DNA of 64,000 bases from Synechococcus sp. SB0662_bin_14 (GTDB lineage: Bacteria; Cyanobacteriota; Cyanobacteriia; PCC-6307; Cyanobiaceae), in the NCBI GenBank assembly GCA_009840445.1, contig VXNS01000084.1, forward strand, positions 1-64,000. The letters run 5' to 3'. Below, piece after piece: positions 23,801 to 33,422 of this stretch. The notes below the pieces were generated by a model. That model saw nothing but the letters and a program-made list of their open reading frames with translations. It made no database searches and was not told the origin of the DNA. Made by a program: the position numbers and the translations under genes. The first letter of the stretch is position 1; the number at the start of each line of letters is the position of its first letter.

Positions 23801-24315
23801 CTGGTCAACCGAGACGCACGCCACCGTCGATCAAGCTCCGCCTCTCTCCCAACCCCAGTGAACAGGAGTTGAACGTTGTGGTCAATGCCGCCTACCGTCA
23901 GCTTTTGGGCCGGATTCCGCTTGCGGAAGAGCGGCTGACCTCGGCCGAATCCCAACTCCGTTCCGGACGCATCACGGTGGCTGGTTTCATTGCGCAGGTG
24001 AGTGCCAGTTCCTTGTTCCAGAACCGCCTGTCCTCCCTCCCGGCGCTGAAGGCGGCTGATGCGGCCTTCATGGCCCTTCAGGGCCGCTCCCCCAGCCAGG
24101 CGGAGGCCAGCGCGTTCGCTGACCAACAGGCCCGCCTCGGCAAAGCAGCCGCTGTGGCCACTCTCCTGGGCACGGCTGAGTACAAAGAGCGTTTTGGGGA
24201 CAACACCGTGCCCGTGGTGGAAGGAACCCAGACGTTCCCCGGTCGCAGTCAGGCCGTGATCACGCGGACGGCACGCCTGGATGGGGGGCCTGCAGGCATT
24301 ACCCCACGACCTTGA
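20875..24315 (+). CDS. apcE: Phycobilisome core-membrane linker ApcE (L-CM) with four linker (REP) domains
   Basis: 1146 aa. N-terminal PB domain ('[40 protein letters not shown]'). Four repeats of the form 'xxVVxAAYRQVLxx...REFVRxIxxS'. Confidence 0.96.
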   Translation: [1146 protein letters not shown]

Positions 24316-24881
24316 GTGAGACTGGTGGCCCCCCAAGCCCTGCGCCACGGCGTTGCTGTTCTTGAAACCCGGTGATCTTAATGGGGTTTCCTGGTATTGC
24401 AGCGCTTTAGAGCTGGCCAAATCTCTATAACGAAAGGCGCCCAACGGAGCAGCGTTGTCTTTAGTTGAAGACAGGGCTAGTTTTGTGTTCTCATGATAGG
24501 GCTAGCTTGCCCGTACGGGCTTGTCTATTCATAGATTGCCATTCCTTTTCGGTAAAGAGTTGCCGTGAAGAACTGTTACATAACTCTGGAGATTTTCGGC
24601 AACGGGGCCTGGTTACCGGAAAGACGGTCAGCACGGGAACTGGCCAACGGCTGCCATGGGACGGCCTGTGGAACGGCAATCAAACGTTACTTGCCTTGTA
24701 TTTGTTACGGAATCAGGGACGGGACCGCTGCCGGCTGCCATAAATCGCCTAATGTCCTTTAGGCATTGGCCAAGGCGGCTCTACCTGGTCCCCCATGACC
24801 GGTTCAGCTTGTCTTAATCTTTACCAATCCCCCCAACCCTGGTCCTCTCAGGAGAGACCGTACGCTTCGAGGCCGAACCGA

Positions 24882-25367
24882 ATGAGCATCGTCTCCAATT
24901 CGATCATTAACGCCGATGCCGAGGCCCGCTACTTGAGCCCCGGTGAACTGGATCAAATCAAGTCTTTTGTCTCTGGCGGCGCCCAGCGGCTGCGAGTAGC
25001 GAATGCTCTTAGCGAAAATCGCGAGCGCATCGTCAAGCAGGCTGGCAGCCAGTTGTTCCAGAAGCGCCCCGACGTCATCTCTCCGGGCGGTAATGCCTAT
25101 GGAGAAGACATGACTGCCGCCTGTCTGCGTGACATGGACTACTACCTGCGTCTGGTCACCTATGGGATTGTCTCGGGCGATGTCACCCCCATTGAGGAGA
25201 TCGGCATCATTGGCGCCCGTGAAATGTACCGTTCTTTGGGCACCCCCCTGGACGCCATTGTGGAGTCGGTGCGTGAGATGAAGTCCACATCCCTGTCTCT
25301 CCTTGGTGGCCAGGATGCTGATGAGGCATCCTTCTACTTTGACTATGTGATTGGCGCCCTGTCCTGA
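24882..25367 (+). CDS. apcA: Allophycocyanin alpha subunit
   Basis: '[40 protein letters not shown]...[31 protein letters not shown]'. Confidence 0.97.
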   Translation: MSIVSNSIINADAEARYLSPGELDQIKSFVSGGAQRLRVANALSENRERIVKQAGSQLFQKRPDVISPGGNAYGEDMTAACLRDMDYYLRLVTYGIVSGDVTPIEEIGIIGAREMYRSLGTPLDAIVESVREMKSTSLSLLGGQDADEASFYFDYVIGALS

Positions 25368-25418
25368 GGCCGCCGCATTTTACCAGACCCTTCCTCCATT
25401 CTCCACGCTTCTCAGGTC

Positions 25419-25907
25419 ATGCAAGACGCAATCACGTCTGTTATCAACTCCTCCGACGTCCAAGGGCTCTACCTGGACGACGGCTCCATGTCCAAGCTGC
25501 AATCCTACTTCCGCAGTGGCGAGTTGCGGGTGCGGGCAGCGGCGACAATTAGCGCCAATGCTTCCGCCATTGTCCGCGATGCCGTGGCCAAGGCCCTTCT
25601 CTACTCGGATATCACCCGCCCCGGCGGCAACATGTACACCACCCGCCGCTACGCTGCCTGCATCCGCGATATGGACTACTATCTGCGGTATTCCACCTAC
25701 GCCATGCTGGCTGGAGACACTTCCATCCTGGACGAGCGGGTTCTCAACGGTCTTCGCGAGACCTACAACTCCCTGGGCGTGCCCATCGGCGCCACCGTGC
25801 AGGCCATCCAAGCCATGAAACAGGTCACCGCCTCCCTGGTAGGTGCTGATGCCGGCAAAGAGATGGGTGTGTACTTCGACTACATCTGCTCCGGCCTGGG
25901 CGGCTGA
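25419..25907 (+). CDS. apcB: Allophycocyanin beta subunit
   Basis: '[41 protein letters not shown]...[20 protein letters not shown]'. Confidence 0.97.
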   Translation: MQDAITSVINSSDVQGLYLDDGSMSKLQSYFRSGELRVRAAATISANASAIVRDAVAKALLYSDITRPGGNMYTTRRYAACIRDMDYYLRYSTYAMLAGDTSILDERVLNGLRETYNSLGVPIGATVQAIQAMKQVTASLVGADAGKEMGVYFDYICSGLGG

Positions 25908-25945
25908 GCGCCTGGCGGATCGAATCCCGCAGTGAGGAACGTTTT

Positions 25946-26146
25946 ATGCGTCTTTTCAAGATCACCGCTTGCCTGCCCACGCAGCGCAGCATCCGCGCCC
26001 AGCGGGAACTGCAAAACACCTACTTCACCAAGTGGGTTCCTTACGACAGTTGGTTCGCTGAGCAGCAGCGCATCCAGAAGCAGGGGGGGAAAGTTCTCAA
26101 GGTCGAGCTTTGTGCAGGTCGCCAACAGGACAACGTTGGGCTTTGA
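25946..26146 (+). CDS. apcC: Phycobilisome core linker ApcC
   Basis: 66 aa 'MRLFKITACLPTQRSIRAQRELQNTYFTKWVPYDSWFAEQQRIQKQGGKVLKVEL'. Confidence 0.96.
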   Translation: MRLFKITACLPTQRSIRAQRELQNTYFTKWVPYDSWFAEQQRIQKQGGKVLKVELCAGRQQDNVGL

Positions 26147-26178
26147 GTTGGTTCCACCACCACAAGCCATTCCAATGA

Positions 26179-26203
26179 AAGCCTGGCTTTGCCAGGCTTT
26201 TTC
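26179..26203 (+). terminator. Rho-independent terminator after apcEABC
   Basis: Perfect 9-bp stem AAGCCTGGC-TTT-GCCAGGCTT followed by a T-run. Confidence 0.88.
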
Positions 26204-26232
26204 TGTGCCCGGGATTTGGAGAAACGGTAGCG

Positions 26233-27375
26233 ATGATCAAGCCAAAGCTCGACTCCCAGGACGACGCCTGGCCTGCGGATGCACGACTGCTTCTCCTGCT
26301 GACTGCCCTCTGGAGCCTCGTGGGACTTCTTATTCTGGCATCCGCCAGTTGGTGGTCTGCACAGCAGGAGTTGGGGGACAGTTTGTACTACGTCAAGCGC
26401 CAAGCGTTCTGGCTGCTGACGGGCTGGTGCCTGCTTCTGGTCATTGTACGCCAGCCTCTGCGCCAGTGGTTGCGCCTGAGCGCCGTAGGCATGCTGGCCG
26501 GTCTGGCGCTGTTGGTGCTGACCATCTTTTTTGGGGTCACCATCAACGGCGCATCCCGCTGGCTGGTGGTCGGCCCCGTGCAGATACAGCCCTCGGAGTT
26601 GATCAAGCCCCTGGTCATTCTCCAGGCCGCCGTGCTGTTCTCCAATTGGCAGCGCCACTGGATGGTGCAGCGGTTGTTCTGGATTGGTGTTTTTGCCGTG
26701 GTCCTGGCTTTGATTTTAAGGCAACCCAATCTCAGCACGGCAACCCTGCTGGGGCTGCTGCTCTGGCTCATGGCCTTTACCGCCGGCCTGCCCATGGGCC
26801 AACTCATGGGTGTCGCCGGGCTGGGCCTGGGGGCAGGCGTCACAAGCCTCGTGGTGAATCCATATCAACTTCAGCGGGTCATTGCCTTCCTGAACCCGTG
26901 GTCGGATCCCACGGGTAGTGGCTATCAGTTGATCCAAAGCATTTTGGCCATTGGATCAGGAGGCATGAGTGGCGCCGGCTTTGCGCTGTCAACCCAGAAG
27001 CTCCACTACCTTCCCTTCCACACCACGGATTTCATCTTTGCAGTCTATGCTGAAGAGTTGGGCTTCCTCGGCTGCCTGCTTCTGCTCTGCTTTCTATTGG
27101 TGTTTGCCTTGCTGGGCCTGCGGGTTGCCTGCACCAGCCTGGATCGGAAGTCTCAACTCGTTGCCAGTGGGGCCACCATTCTCCTGGTGGGCCAGGCCAT
27201 TCTCAACATGGCTGTTGCCACAGGGGTAGTCCCCACCACGGGACTGCCCTTCCCCTTGTTCAGCTATGGGGGGAGCGCCGTGCTCAGTTGCCTGGTCACG
27301 GCAGGACTCCTCATCCGCGCCAATCTGGAGCGCACGGAAAAAAGCTACGCTCTCAAACAGAATCAGCGTGGTTAA
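26233..27375 (+). CDS. ftsW: SEDS-family FtsW/RodA-type protein
   Basis: 'GASRWLVVGPVQIQPSELIKP', 'TDFIFAVYAEELGFLG', 'TGLPFPLFSYGGSA'. Confidence 0.92.
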   Translation: MIKPKLDSQDDAWPADARLLLLLTALWSLVGLLILASASWWSAQQELGDSLYYVKRQAFWLLTGWCLLLVIVRQPLRQWLRLSAVGMLAGLALLVLTIFFGVTINGASRWLVVGPVQIQPSELIKPLVILQAAVLFSNWQRHWMVQRLFWIGVFAVVLALILRQPNLSTATLLGLLLWLMAFTAGLPMGQLMGVAGLGLGAGVTSLVVNPYQLQRVIAFLNPWSDPTGSGYQLIQSILAIGSGGMSGAGFALSTQKLHYLPFHTTDFIFAVYAEELGFLGCLLLLCFLLVFALLGLRVACTSLDRKSQLVASGATILLVGQAILNMAVATGVVPTTGLPFPLFSYGGSAVLSCLVTAGLLIRANLERTEKSYALKQNQRG

Positions 27376-28123
27376 GCTCGTGCCTCTACTGGCCTCTGCA
27401 GTGGATTTTGGCCTGGCCGATGCTTCCCGTTGGGGAGAGCACCTGCTGAACCACAGCCTCACCGCTCCGTGGCCTCTCACCCTGGCTGTAGTGACCTTCC
27501 TGGGTCTCCTCACGTCCCTGGGCCCCTGCTCCCTGTCCCTTCTGCCCGTCACCATGGCGTTTCTGGCGGGAACCAACTCCGAGGTCCTGCGCCCCTGGCA
27601 GCGCAGCAGTGCGTTTGCTGGGGGCGTTGTTGTCACCCTGACGGGGCTTGGTCTCCTCAGTTCCCTCATGGGCCGGATCTACGGCCAGATTCCTGCATTG
27701 GCGACAACCTTGGTGGCTGCTCTGGCGTTGGTCATGGGCCTCAACCTGCTGGGATTGTTGCCCATGGCATGGCCCACGGGACCGACGGGGCCATGGATCC
27801 ATCGCCGCATCCCCCCGGTGCTGGTCCCCGCCGCTGCGGGTCTGTTCTTCGGCCTGACAGCCTCTCCCTGCACAACGCCTGTCTTGGCTGTGCTTCTGGC
27901 CTGGATTGGTAGTGACGGCCGTCCCCTGTTGGGCGCCGTGCTTTTGGCGGGCTTTGGGGTGGGGCAAGTGTTGCCACTGCTCCTGGTGGGAACCGCAGCC
28001 GCGTCCCTGCCCCGGCTGCTGGCGCTCCGTTCCTGGACCCAGTGGATTCCACGCTTCAGCGGCGCCATCCTGGTGTCGGTTGGCAGCATCCTTTTGCTCT
28101 CACAACTCCCCATATCCTCCTAA
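27368..28123 (+). CDS. ccdA: Cytochrome c biogenesis protein CcdA
   Basis: '[25 protein letters not shown]' and '[17 protein letters not shown]'; GTG start overlapping ftsW. Confidence 0.92.
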   Translation: MVKLVPLLASAVDFGLADASRWGEHLLNHSLTAPWPLTLAVVTFLGLLTSLGPCSLSLLPVTMAFLAGTNSEVLRPWQRSSAFAGGVVVTLTGLGLLSSLMGRIYGQIPALATTLVAALALVMGLNLLGLLPMAWPTGPTGPWIHRRIPPVLVPAAAGLFFGLTASPCTTPVLAVLLAWIGSDGRPLLGAVLLAGFGVGQVLPLLLVGTAAASLPRLLALRSWTQWIPRFSGAILVSVGSILLLSQLPISS

Positions 28124-28127
28124 AGCC

Positions 28128-29459
28128 ATGGCATCAGACATGGCATCAGATGCCCCACAGGTCCTTCGCTTTGGACGACGACTGCTTGCCCTGGTTGGCG
28201 ATCTGCGGCTGGCCATTGGCTTGCTGCTGCTCATTGCCCTCTCCAGCGCCCTGGGCACCGCCCTACCCCAAAACGAGCCCGCCACCGCCTATCACGACCA
28301 TTACGACACTCAACCCTGGCTGGGACTGCTGACAGCGGCCCCCATCCTGGCTCTGCAGTTGGATCACGTCTACTCCAGTGGGTGGTTTCTCGCATTGCTG
28401 GCGCTACTGGCCACCTCCTTGACCACGTGCAGCGTCCGCCGCCAATGGCCGGCCCTGCAAGCAGGACTGCGGTGGGTGGACCATCAGCATCCCCATCAAT
28501 TGAGCCAATACAGCGTTGGACTCACACGGGAGGCGGGTCCCAAAAGCCTGCGGCATTTGGGTCAACTTCTGCGGCAGCGGGGTTGGACGGTGCAGCAGAA
28601 GCCAGGGCGACTGGCAGCCAGGCAAGGGGTGATTGCCGGCCGGAGCGGTCCCCTCCTGGTTCACTTGGGTTTGATTGTGCTGATGACCGGCGCCGCCTGG
28701 GGCGCACTGGGGGGGCAACGGCTGGAGCGTTTTTTGGCGCCTGGCCGGACTTTGGACCTGGTGGACCGTCAAGGAGAAACCCACCTGTCCATTCAGTTAC
28801 AGGGGTTTTCCGTGGATCGGGATGCACGGGGTCAGGCGCAGCAGTTCCACTCTCAACTGCTGTTGTCTTCCTCCGTCCTGGCTGACACGCGCCCTGTGGA
28901 GATCAGCGTCAACCATCCTGCCCGCCTGGGGGGTGTAACGGTGTACCAGGCTGACTGGCAGGTGGCTGCTCTGACGGTGCAGCTTGGCCGGAGCCCCCAG
29001 TTGCAGTTTCCGCTCCAGCCTCTGCCCAGCCTGGGGGACCAGGTTTGGGGGGTCGCCATACCAACGCAACCGGACGGATCTCACCCCGTGTTGCTCACCG
29101 TTGCCAGTGAGCAGGGGCCTGTGCTGCTGTACGACGACAACGGGGAGAGGCTGGGGGTCCTGCGGATTGCCGGCCCACCGCTGGAGGTGGATGGCCTGCC
29201 CATCCGCATCACCCGTGCTCTACCCGCCAGTGGCTTGCTGATCAAGCGGGATCCGGGCGTTCCTCTGGTCTATGCAGGATTTGCCGTGGCCCTGCTGGGG
29301 GGCGGTCTGAGTGTGTTGGCCAGTCGCAAGCTCTGGGCTGTTGAAGCCCAGGGCCGTCTTCACGTGGCTGGCATCAGCAACCGGGACGTGGTGGGTTTTG
29401 GGGAGGCACTGCCCCGCCTATTGGATGCCCTCACTGACGCTGACCGTGGTGAACCGTAA
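28128..29459 (+). CDS. ccs1: Cytochrome c biogenesis protein Ccs1/ResB
   Basis: '[18 protein letters not shown]', '[18 protein letters not shown]', '[21 protein letters not shown]'. Confidence 0.92.
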   Translation: MASDMASDAPQVLRFGRRLLALVGDLRLAIGLLLLIALSSALGTALPQNEPATAYHDHYDTQPWLGLLTAAPILALQLDHVYSSGWFLALLALLATSLTTCSVRRQWPALQAGLRWVDHQHPHQLSQYSVGLTREAGPKSLRHLGQLLRQRGWTVQQKPGRLAARQGVIAGRSGPLLVHLGLIVLMTGAAWGALGGQRLERFLAPGRTLDLVDRQGETHLSIQLQGFSVDRDARGQAQQFHSQLLLSSSVLADTRPVEISVNHPARLGGVTVYQADWQVAALTVQLGRSPQLQFPLQPLPSLGDQVWGVAIPTQPDGSHPVLLTVASEQGPVLLYDDNGERLGVLRIAGPPLEVDGLPIRITRALPASGLLIKRDPGVPLVYAGFAVALLGGGLSVLASRKLWAVEAQGRLHVAGISNRDVVGFGEALPRLLDALTDADRGEP

Positions 29460-29826
29460 TCACCGTGTGAACGTTGCCCCGTGGTGAAAAATCAGCCACC
29501 AACTCCATCCAGCGGGGTGAGCAGGCGGCGACGCAGTCGTCCAGGATGCGGTTGGCCACTTCTTCGTGGGAAATGCAGTGGTCCCGCCAACTGTTGACGT
29601 ACAGCTTGAGGGCCTTGAGTTCCAGAACCTTGGGACCAGGCTGGTAACGAAGGCGCAACACGGCAAAGTCGGGATAGCCGGAGAAAGGGCACTTGCACGT
29701 GAAGTCTGGTAGCTCAATGGCGACGTGGTAGGAGCGGTCAGGGTTGGGGTTGTCGAAGCAGATCAACTCAGCGGCAGCAATGGCCCGCTCCCCGTAGTGG
29801 GGCTTTATGGTTTGGCGCTCGGTCAT
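29431..29826 (-). CDS. queF: NADPH-dependent 7-cyano-7-deazaguanine reductase QueF
   Basis: '[53 protein letters not shown]'. Confidence 0.96.
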   Translation of the reverse strand: MTERQTIKPHYGERAIAAAELICFDNPNPDRSYHVAIELPDFTCKCPFSGYPDFAVLRLRYQPGPKVLELKALKLYVNSWRDHCISHEEVANRILDDCVAACSPRWMELVADFSPRGNVHTVITVHHGQRQ

Positions 29827-29991
29827 GCCGGGTCAGGGTTCAGGAGCTGGTCCAGAAGGGCTGTGGTCTTCACCCTACAAGGGGGCAAGGTCGGCCGCAT
29901 TTCCGAATTTTCTCTAAAGATTTGTCAACAAACCCGTAAAGTGCTTGTCATGAACAGCGCAGAAGGCCTAGACGTGATGGCGAGGACAAAA

Positions 29992-30061
29992 CGTTGGGCG
30001 CACCCCATGGCTCCGGCTTCAGGTGCGCTGGAAGTAGCCAAACCGCGACGGTGAAGCAACG
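29992..30061 (+). ncRNA. Candidate glutamine riboswitch (glnA RNA / Downstream-peptide class)
   Basis: P1 CGTTG/CAACG (29992-29996/30057-30061), 7-bp stem GCGCACC/GGTGCGC (29998-30004/30022-30028), conserved-looking 'GGAAGTAG', then 'ACCG cga CGGT GAAG CAACG'. Lies ~33 nt upstream of the DUF4278 ORF. Confidence 0.75.
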
Positions 30062-30093
30062 CACCTCTTGAACAAAGCGGATTTCGCCAGTCC

Positions 30094-30336
30094 ATGGCTG
30101 GCACTGCCCGTTCTGTGGAGGTTTCTCTCATGGTCCAACTCAAGTATCGTGGTGTTGATTACGACACCACCCAGCGCCCTGATCTCAGTGATCAGCCGGT
30201 AGAGCACGTCTACCGTGGCATCCACTTCAACAAGGCTCCGCGCCACGAGGCCGATGCCCTGTCCGATCATCCTGTGCGGGTGAGCTATCGGGGAGCAGTC
30301 TATGAAACCCGCATCGCTTCAGCGCTGAAGCGTTAA
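30094..30336 (+). CDS. DUF4278 small protein
   Basis: Repeated 'YRGVDYD...HVYRGIHF...VSYRGAVYETR' pattern; an internal MVQLKYRG start (30130) is also plausible. Confidence 0.85.
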   Translation: MAGTARSVEVSLMVQLKYRGVDYDTTQRPDLSDQPVEHVYRGIHFNKAPRHEADALSDHPVRVSYRGAVYETRIASALKR

Positions 30337-30677
30337 TTCCGTAGCCGTAGCTACTGAAAAACAGAGGCCGCACCCCGCTAATGGTAAAGGAATCAACACT
30401 TCCCTTGATGGATCTGTTACTGAGCCCGGTGGCCGGTGTGGCTTCTTCCATATCTTCAGCATCTTTAGCCTCTGCTGGGCTTCCTTCCCCTCCAGCCCAG
30501 CGCATTTCTGTCCATAGTGCTCTGGGAATGCTGTGGCTCCAGTTGCACTTTGAAAATTGCCACTGGGACTCTTTGGCTGCCGGGCGCGTTGAGCTTGAGC
30601 CTGACACCTTGTCCGAATTTCTTTCAGATTGCTCTGCTGCTGGTGTGGTGTGCTGTAGTCCACTGCCATCAGCGTAG

Positions 30678-31085
<408 letters not shown>

Positions 31086-31131
31086 GGCCCAGGTTTCAGC
31101 TCAACTCCCGGCAGCCCGCTGGGCATCTTGG

Positions 31132-31944
31132 TCACGTGTCCTGGTCAAGGGCTGACTGAACTGTTGCCGTCACTTGCTTGGGCTCAATCGTGGGTTGTCC
31201 CTCGCCCTTGTCGGGTTGCACCAGATGGAGCCAGTATTCCTGGTTGCCGGCGGCGCCTTTGACGGGTGAGGGCGCCAACCCCATCGCACGCCAGTTGAGG
31301 TGGTCTGCCTTGGCTTGAACAGCCTTGATGGCGCTCACCTGGGCCTGGGCATCCCGCACCACCCCGCCACGGCCCACCAACCCCCGCCCCACTTCAAATT
31401 GGGGCTTGACCAACACAGCCGCCTCCCGGGGCGGTTTCAACAGGGCCTTCAGCGCCGGTAAAACCAGGCCCAGGGAAATGAAGGAAAGATCGGCCACTGC
31501 CAGATCGGCCCAGACATCGTCAGGTCCATACAGCATGGCGGGGGTGAGGTAACGCAGGTTGCAGCGTTCTTTGAGCACCAATCGCGGATCCTGACGCAGA
31601 CGCCACGCCACCTGCCCATAGCCCACGTCCACCCCATAGATGCGCCGGCAGCCCTGTTGTAGCAGGCAATCCGTGAAGCCACCGGTGGAGATGCCGGCAT
31701 CCAAGGCTGTGCGCCCCGCCACCTGCAACCCAAACGCACGGATGGCTCCCAGCAACTTCTCACCGCCGCGGGAGACAAACCGGGCCTGCTGCTGCACCTG
31801 CAGGGTCAGACCGCAACGGGTGGCCTGGCCAGGCTTGTCCAGGATTCGGGCGCCACTGCGCACCCGGCCCGCCCGAATCAAGCGCTGGGCCTGCTGGCGG
31901 CTGGGGGCCAAGCCCCGCTCCACCAACAGTTGATCCAGCCGCAT
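31132..31944 (-). CDS. tlyA: TlyA family rRNA (ribose-2'-O) methyltransferase/hemolysin-like protein
   Basis: S4 domain 'MRLDQLLVERGLAPSRQQAQRLIRAGRV' plus FtsJ-like 'ALDAGISTGGFTDCLLQQGCRRIYGVDVGYGQ'. Confidence 0.92.
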   Translation of the reverse strand: MRLDQLLVERGLAPSRQQAQRLIRAGRVRSGARILDKPGQATRCGLTLQVQQQARFVSRGGEKLLGAIRAFGLQVAGRTALDAGISTGGFTDCLLQQGCRRIYGVDVGYGQVAWRLRQDPRLVLKERCNLRYLTPAMLYGPDDVWADLAVADLSFISLGLVLPALKALLKPPREAAVLVKPQFEVGRGLVGRGGVVRDAQAQVSAIKAVQAKADHLNWRAMGLAPSPVKGAAGNQEYWLHLVQPDKGEGQPTIEPKQVTATVQSALDQDT

Positions 31945-32053
31945 CTGTCCTTGTCCCATGGCCCATGTGTTGCGACCGTAATCCTGAATCCCGGCCCGAT
32001 GATCTCCTCCTCTCAGTGGGTCGGTAAGTTATCCACTGTGTTGTGGCCGGATC

Positions 32054-33349
32054 GTGATTGAACGCTACACCCTCCCGGAGATGGCAGCCATCTGGAGCGA
32101 TGAAGCCCGTTACCAGCGCTGGCTGGAGGTGGAACTGGCTGCTTGCGAGGCCAATTGCCAACTGGGGCGGATTCCCCCCGATGCCATGGAGCACATCCGG
32201 GCCAAGGCCGGCTTCCAGGTGGAGCGGATCCTCCGGATCGAAGCCCAGGTGCGCCACGACGTGATTGCGTTTCTCACCAACCTGAACGAGCAGGTGGGCA
32301 GCGCGGGACGCTACATCCACCTGGGCATGACCAGCAGCGATGTGCTGGACACCGCCCTGGCGCTGCAAATGAAGGCGTCGGTGGCGCTGCTGCAACAAGA
32401 ACTGGGCAAGCTGGCGGCCGCCATCCGCCAACAGGCTCAGCGCCACAAGCACACGGCCATGATCGGCCGTTCCCACGGCATCCACGGGGAACCCATCACC
32501 CTGGGGTTCAAGTTGGCTGGCTGGCTGGCGGAGGTGGGGCGCCACCAGGAGCGGCTGACCAGGCTGGAGCAGGTGGTGGCCGTGGGGCAGATCAGTGGGG
32601 CCATGGGCACCTACGCCAACGTTGACCCCCGTGTGGAAGCCCTGGCCTGCACCCAACTGGGTCTCACCGCCGACACCGTCAGCACCCAGGTGATCAGCCG
32701 TGATCGCCATGCCGAGTATGTGCAGACCATGGCCCTGGTGGGGTCAACGCTGGATCGTTTCGCGACGGAGATCCGCAACCTGCAACGGACCGACGTGCTG
32801 GAGGTGGAAGAACACTTTGCCAAGGGGCAGAAGGGCAGTTCCGCCATGCCCCACAAGCGCAACCCCATCCGCAGTGAACGCATTAGCGGCCTGGCGCGGC
32901 TCCTGCGGGGCTATGCCATGGCGGCCCTGGAGAACATGCCCCTTTGGCATGAGCGGGACATCAGCCACAGCTCCGCCGAGCGGGTGCTCCTGCCCGATTG
33001 CTCCATCACCCTCCACTTCATGCTGCGGGAGACGACTGCCGTGGTGGCTGGCCTGGTGGTCTACCCCGAGACCATGCTCCGCAACATGACCATCTACGGC
33101 GGGGTGATCTTCAGCCAGCAGGTGCTGCTGGCGCTGGTGACCGCTGGTCTCGGTCGCGAGGAGGCCTATGCCCTGGTGCAACACCATGCCCACAAGGCCT
33201 GGAACCAGCCGGGCGGCAACTTCCAGGCCAGTCTGGCCGCTGATCCACGGGTGACCACCTGCCTGAGCGGGGATGCGCTGGCGGCCTGTTTTTCTCCTCA
33301 ACAGCACCAGAACAACCTGGATCGGATTTGGCAACGTCTGGGATTGTAA
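32054..33349 (+). CDS. purB: Adenylosuccinate lyase
   Basis: 'GSSAMPHKRNPIRSERISGLARL' signature; 'GMTSSDVLDTALALQ'. GTG start. Confidence 0.97.
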   Translation: MIERYTLPEMAAIWSDEARYQRWLEVELAACEANCQLGRIPPDAMEHIRAKAGFQVERILRIEAQVRHDVIAFLTNLNEQVGSAGRYIHLGMTSSDVLDTALALQMKASVALLQQELGKLAAAIRQQAQRHKHTAMIGRSHGIHGEPITLGFKLAGWLAEVGRHQERLTRLEQVVAVGQISGAMGTYANVDPRVEALACTQLGLTADTVSTQVISRDRHAEYVQTMALVGSTLDRFATEIRNLQRTDVLEVEEHFAKGQKGSSAMPHKRNPIRSERISGLARLLRGYAMAALENMPLWHERDISHSSAERVLLPDCSITLHFMLRETTAVVAGLVVYPETMLRNMTIYGGVIFSQQVLLALVTAGLGREEAYALVQHHAHKAWNQPGGNFQASLAADPRVTTCLSGDALAACFSPQQHQNNLDRIWQRLGL

Positions 33350-33422
33350 AGACCCTTGCTTGAGGAGTTGTCCAGAGGTTTCCTAAGCTCACGAAACGCT
33401 TGCTCCATCGCACGTTTTGCCC

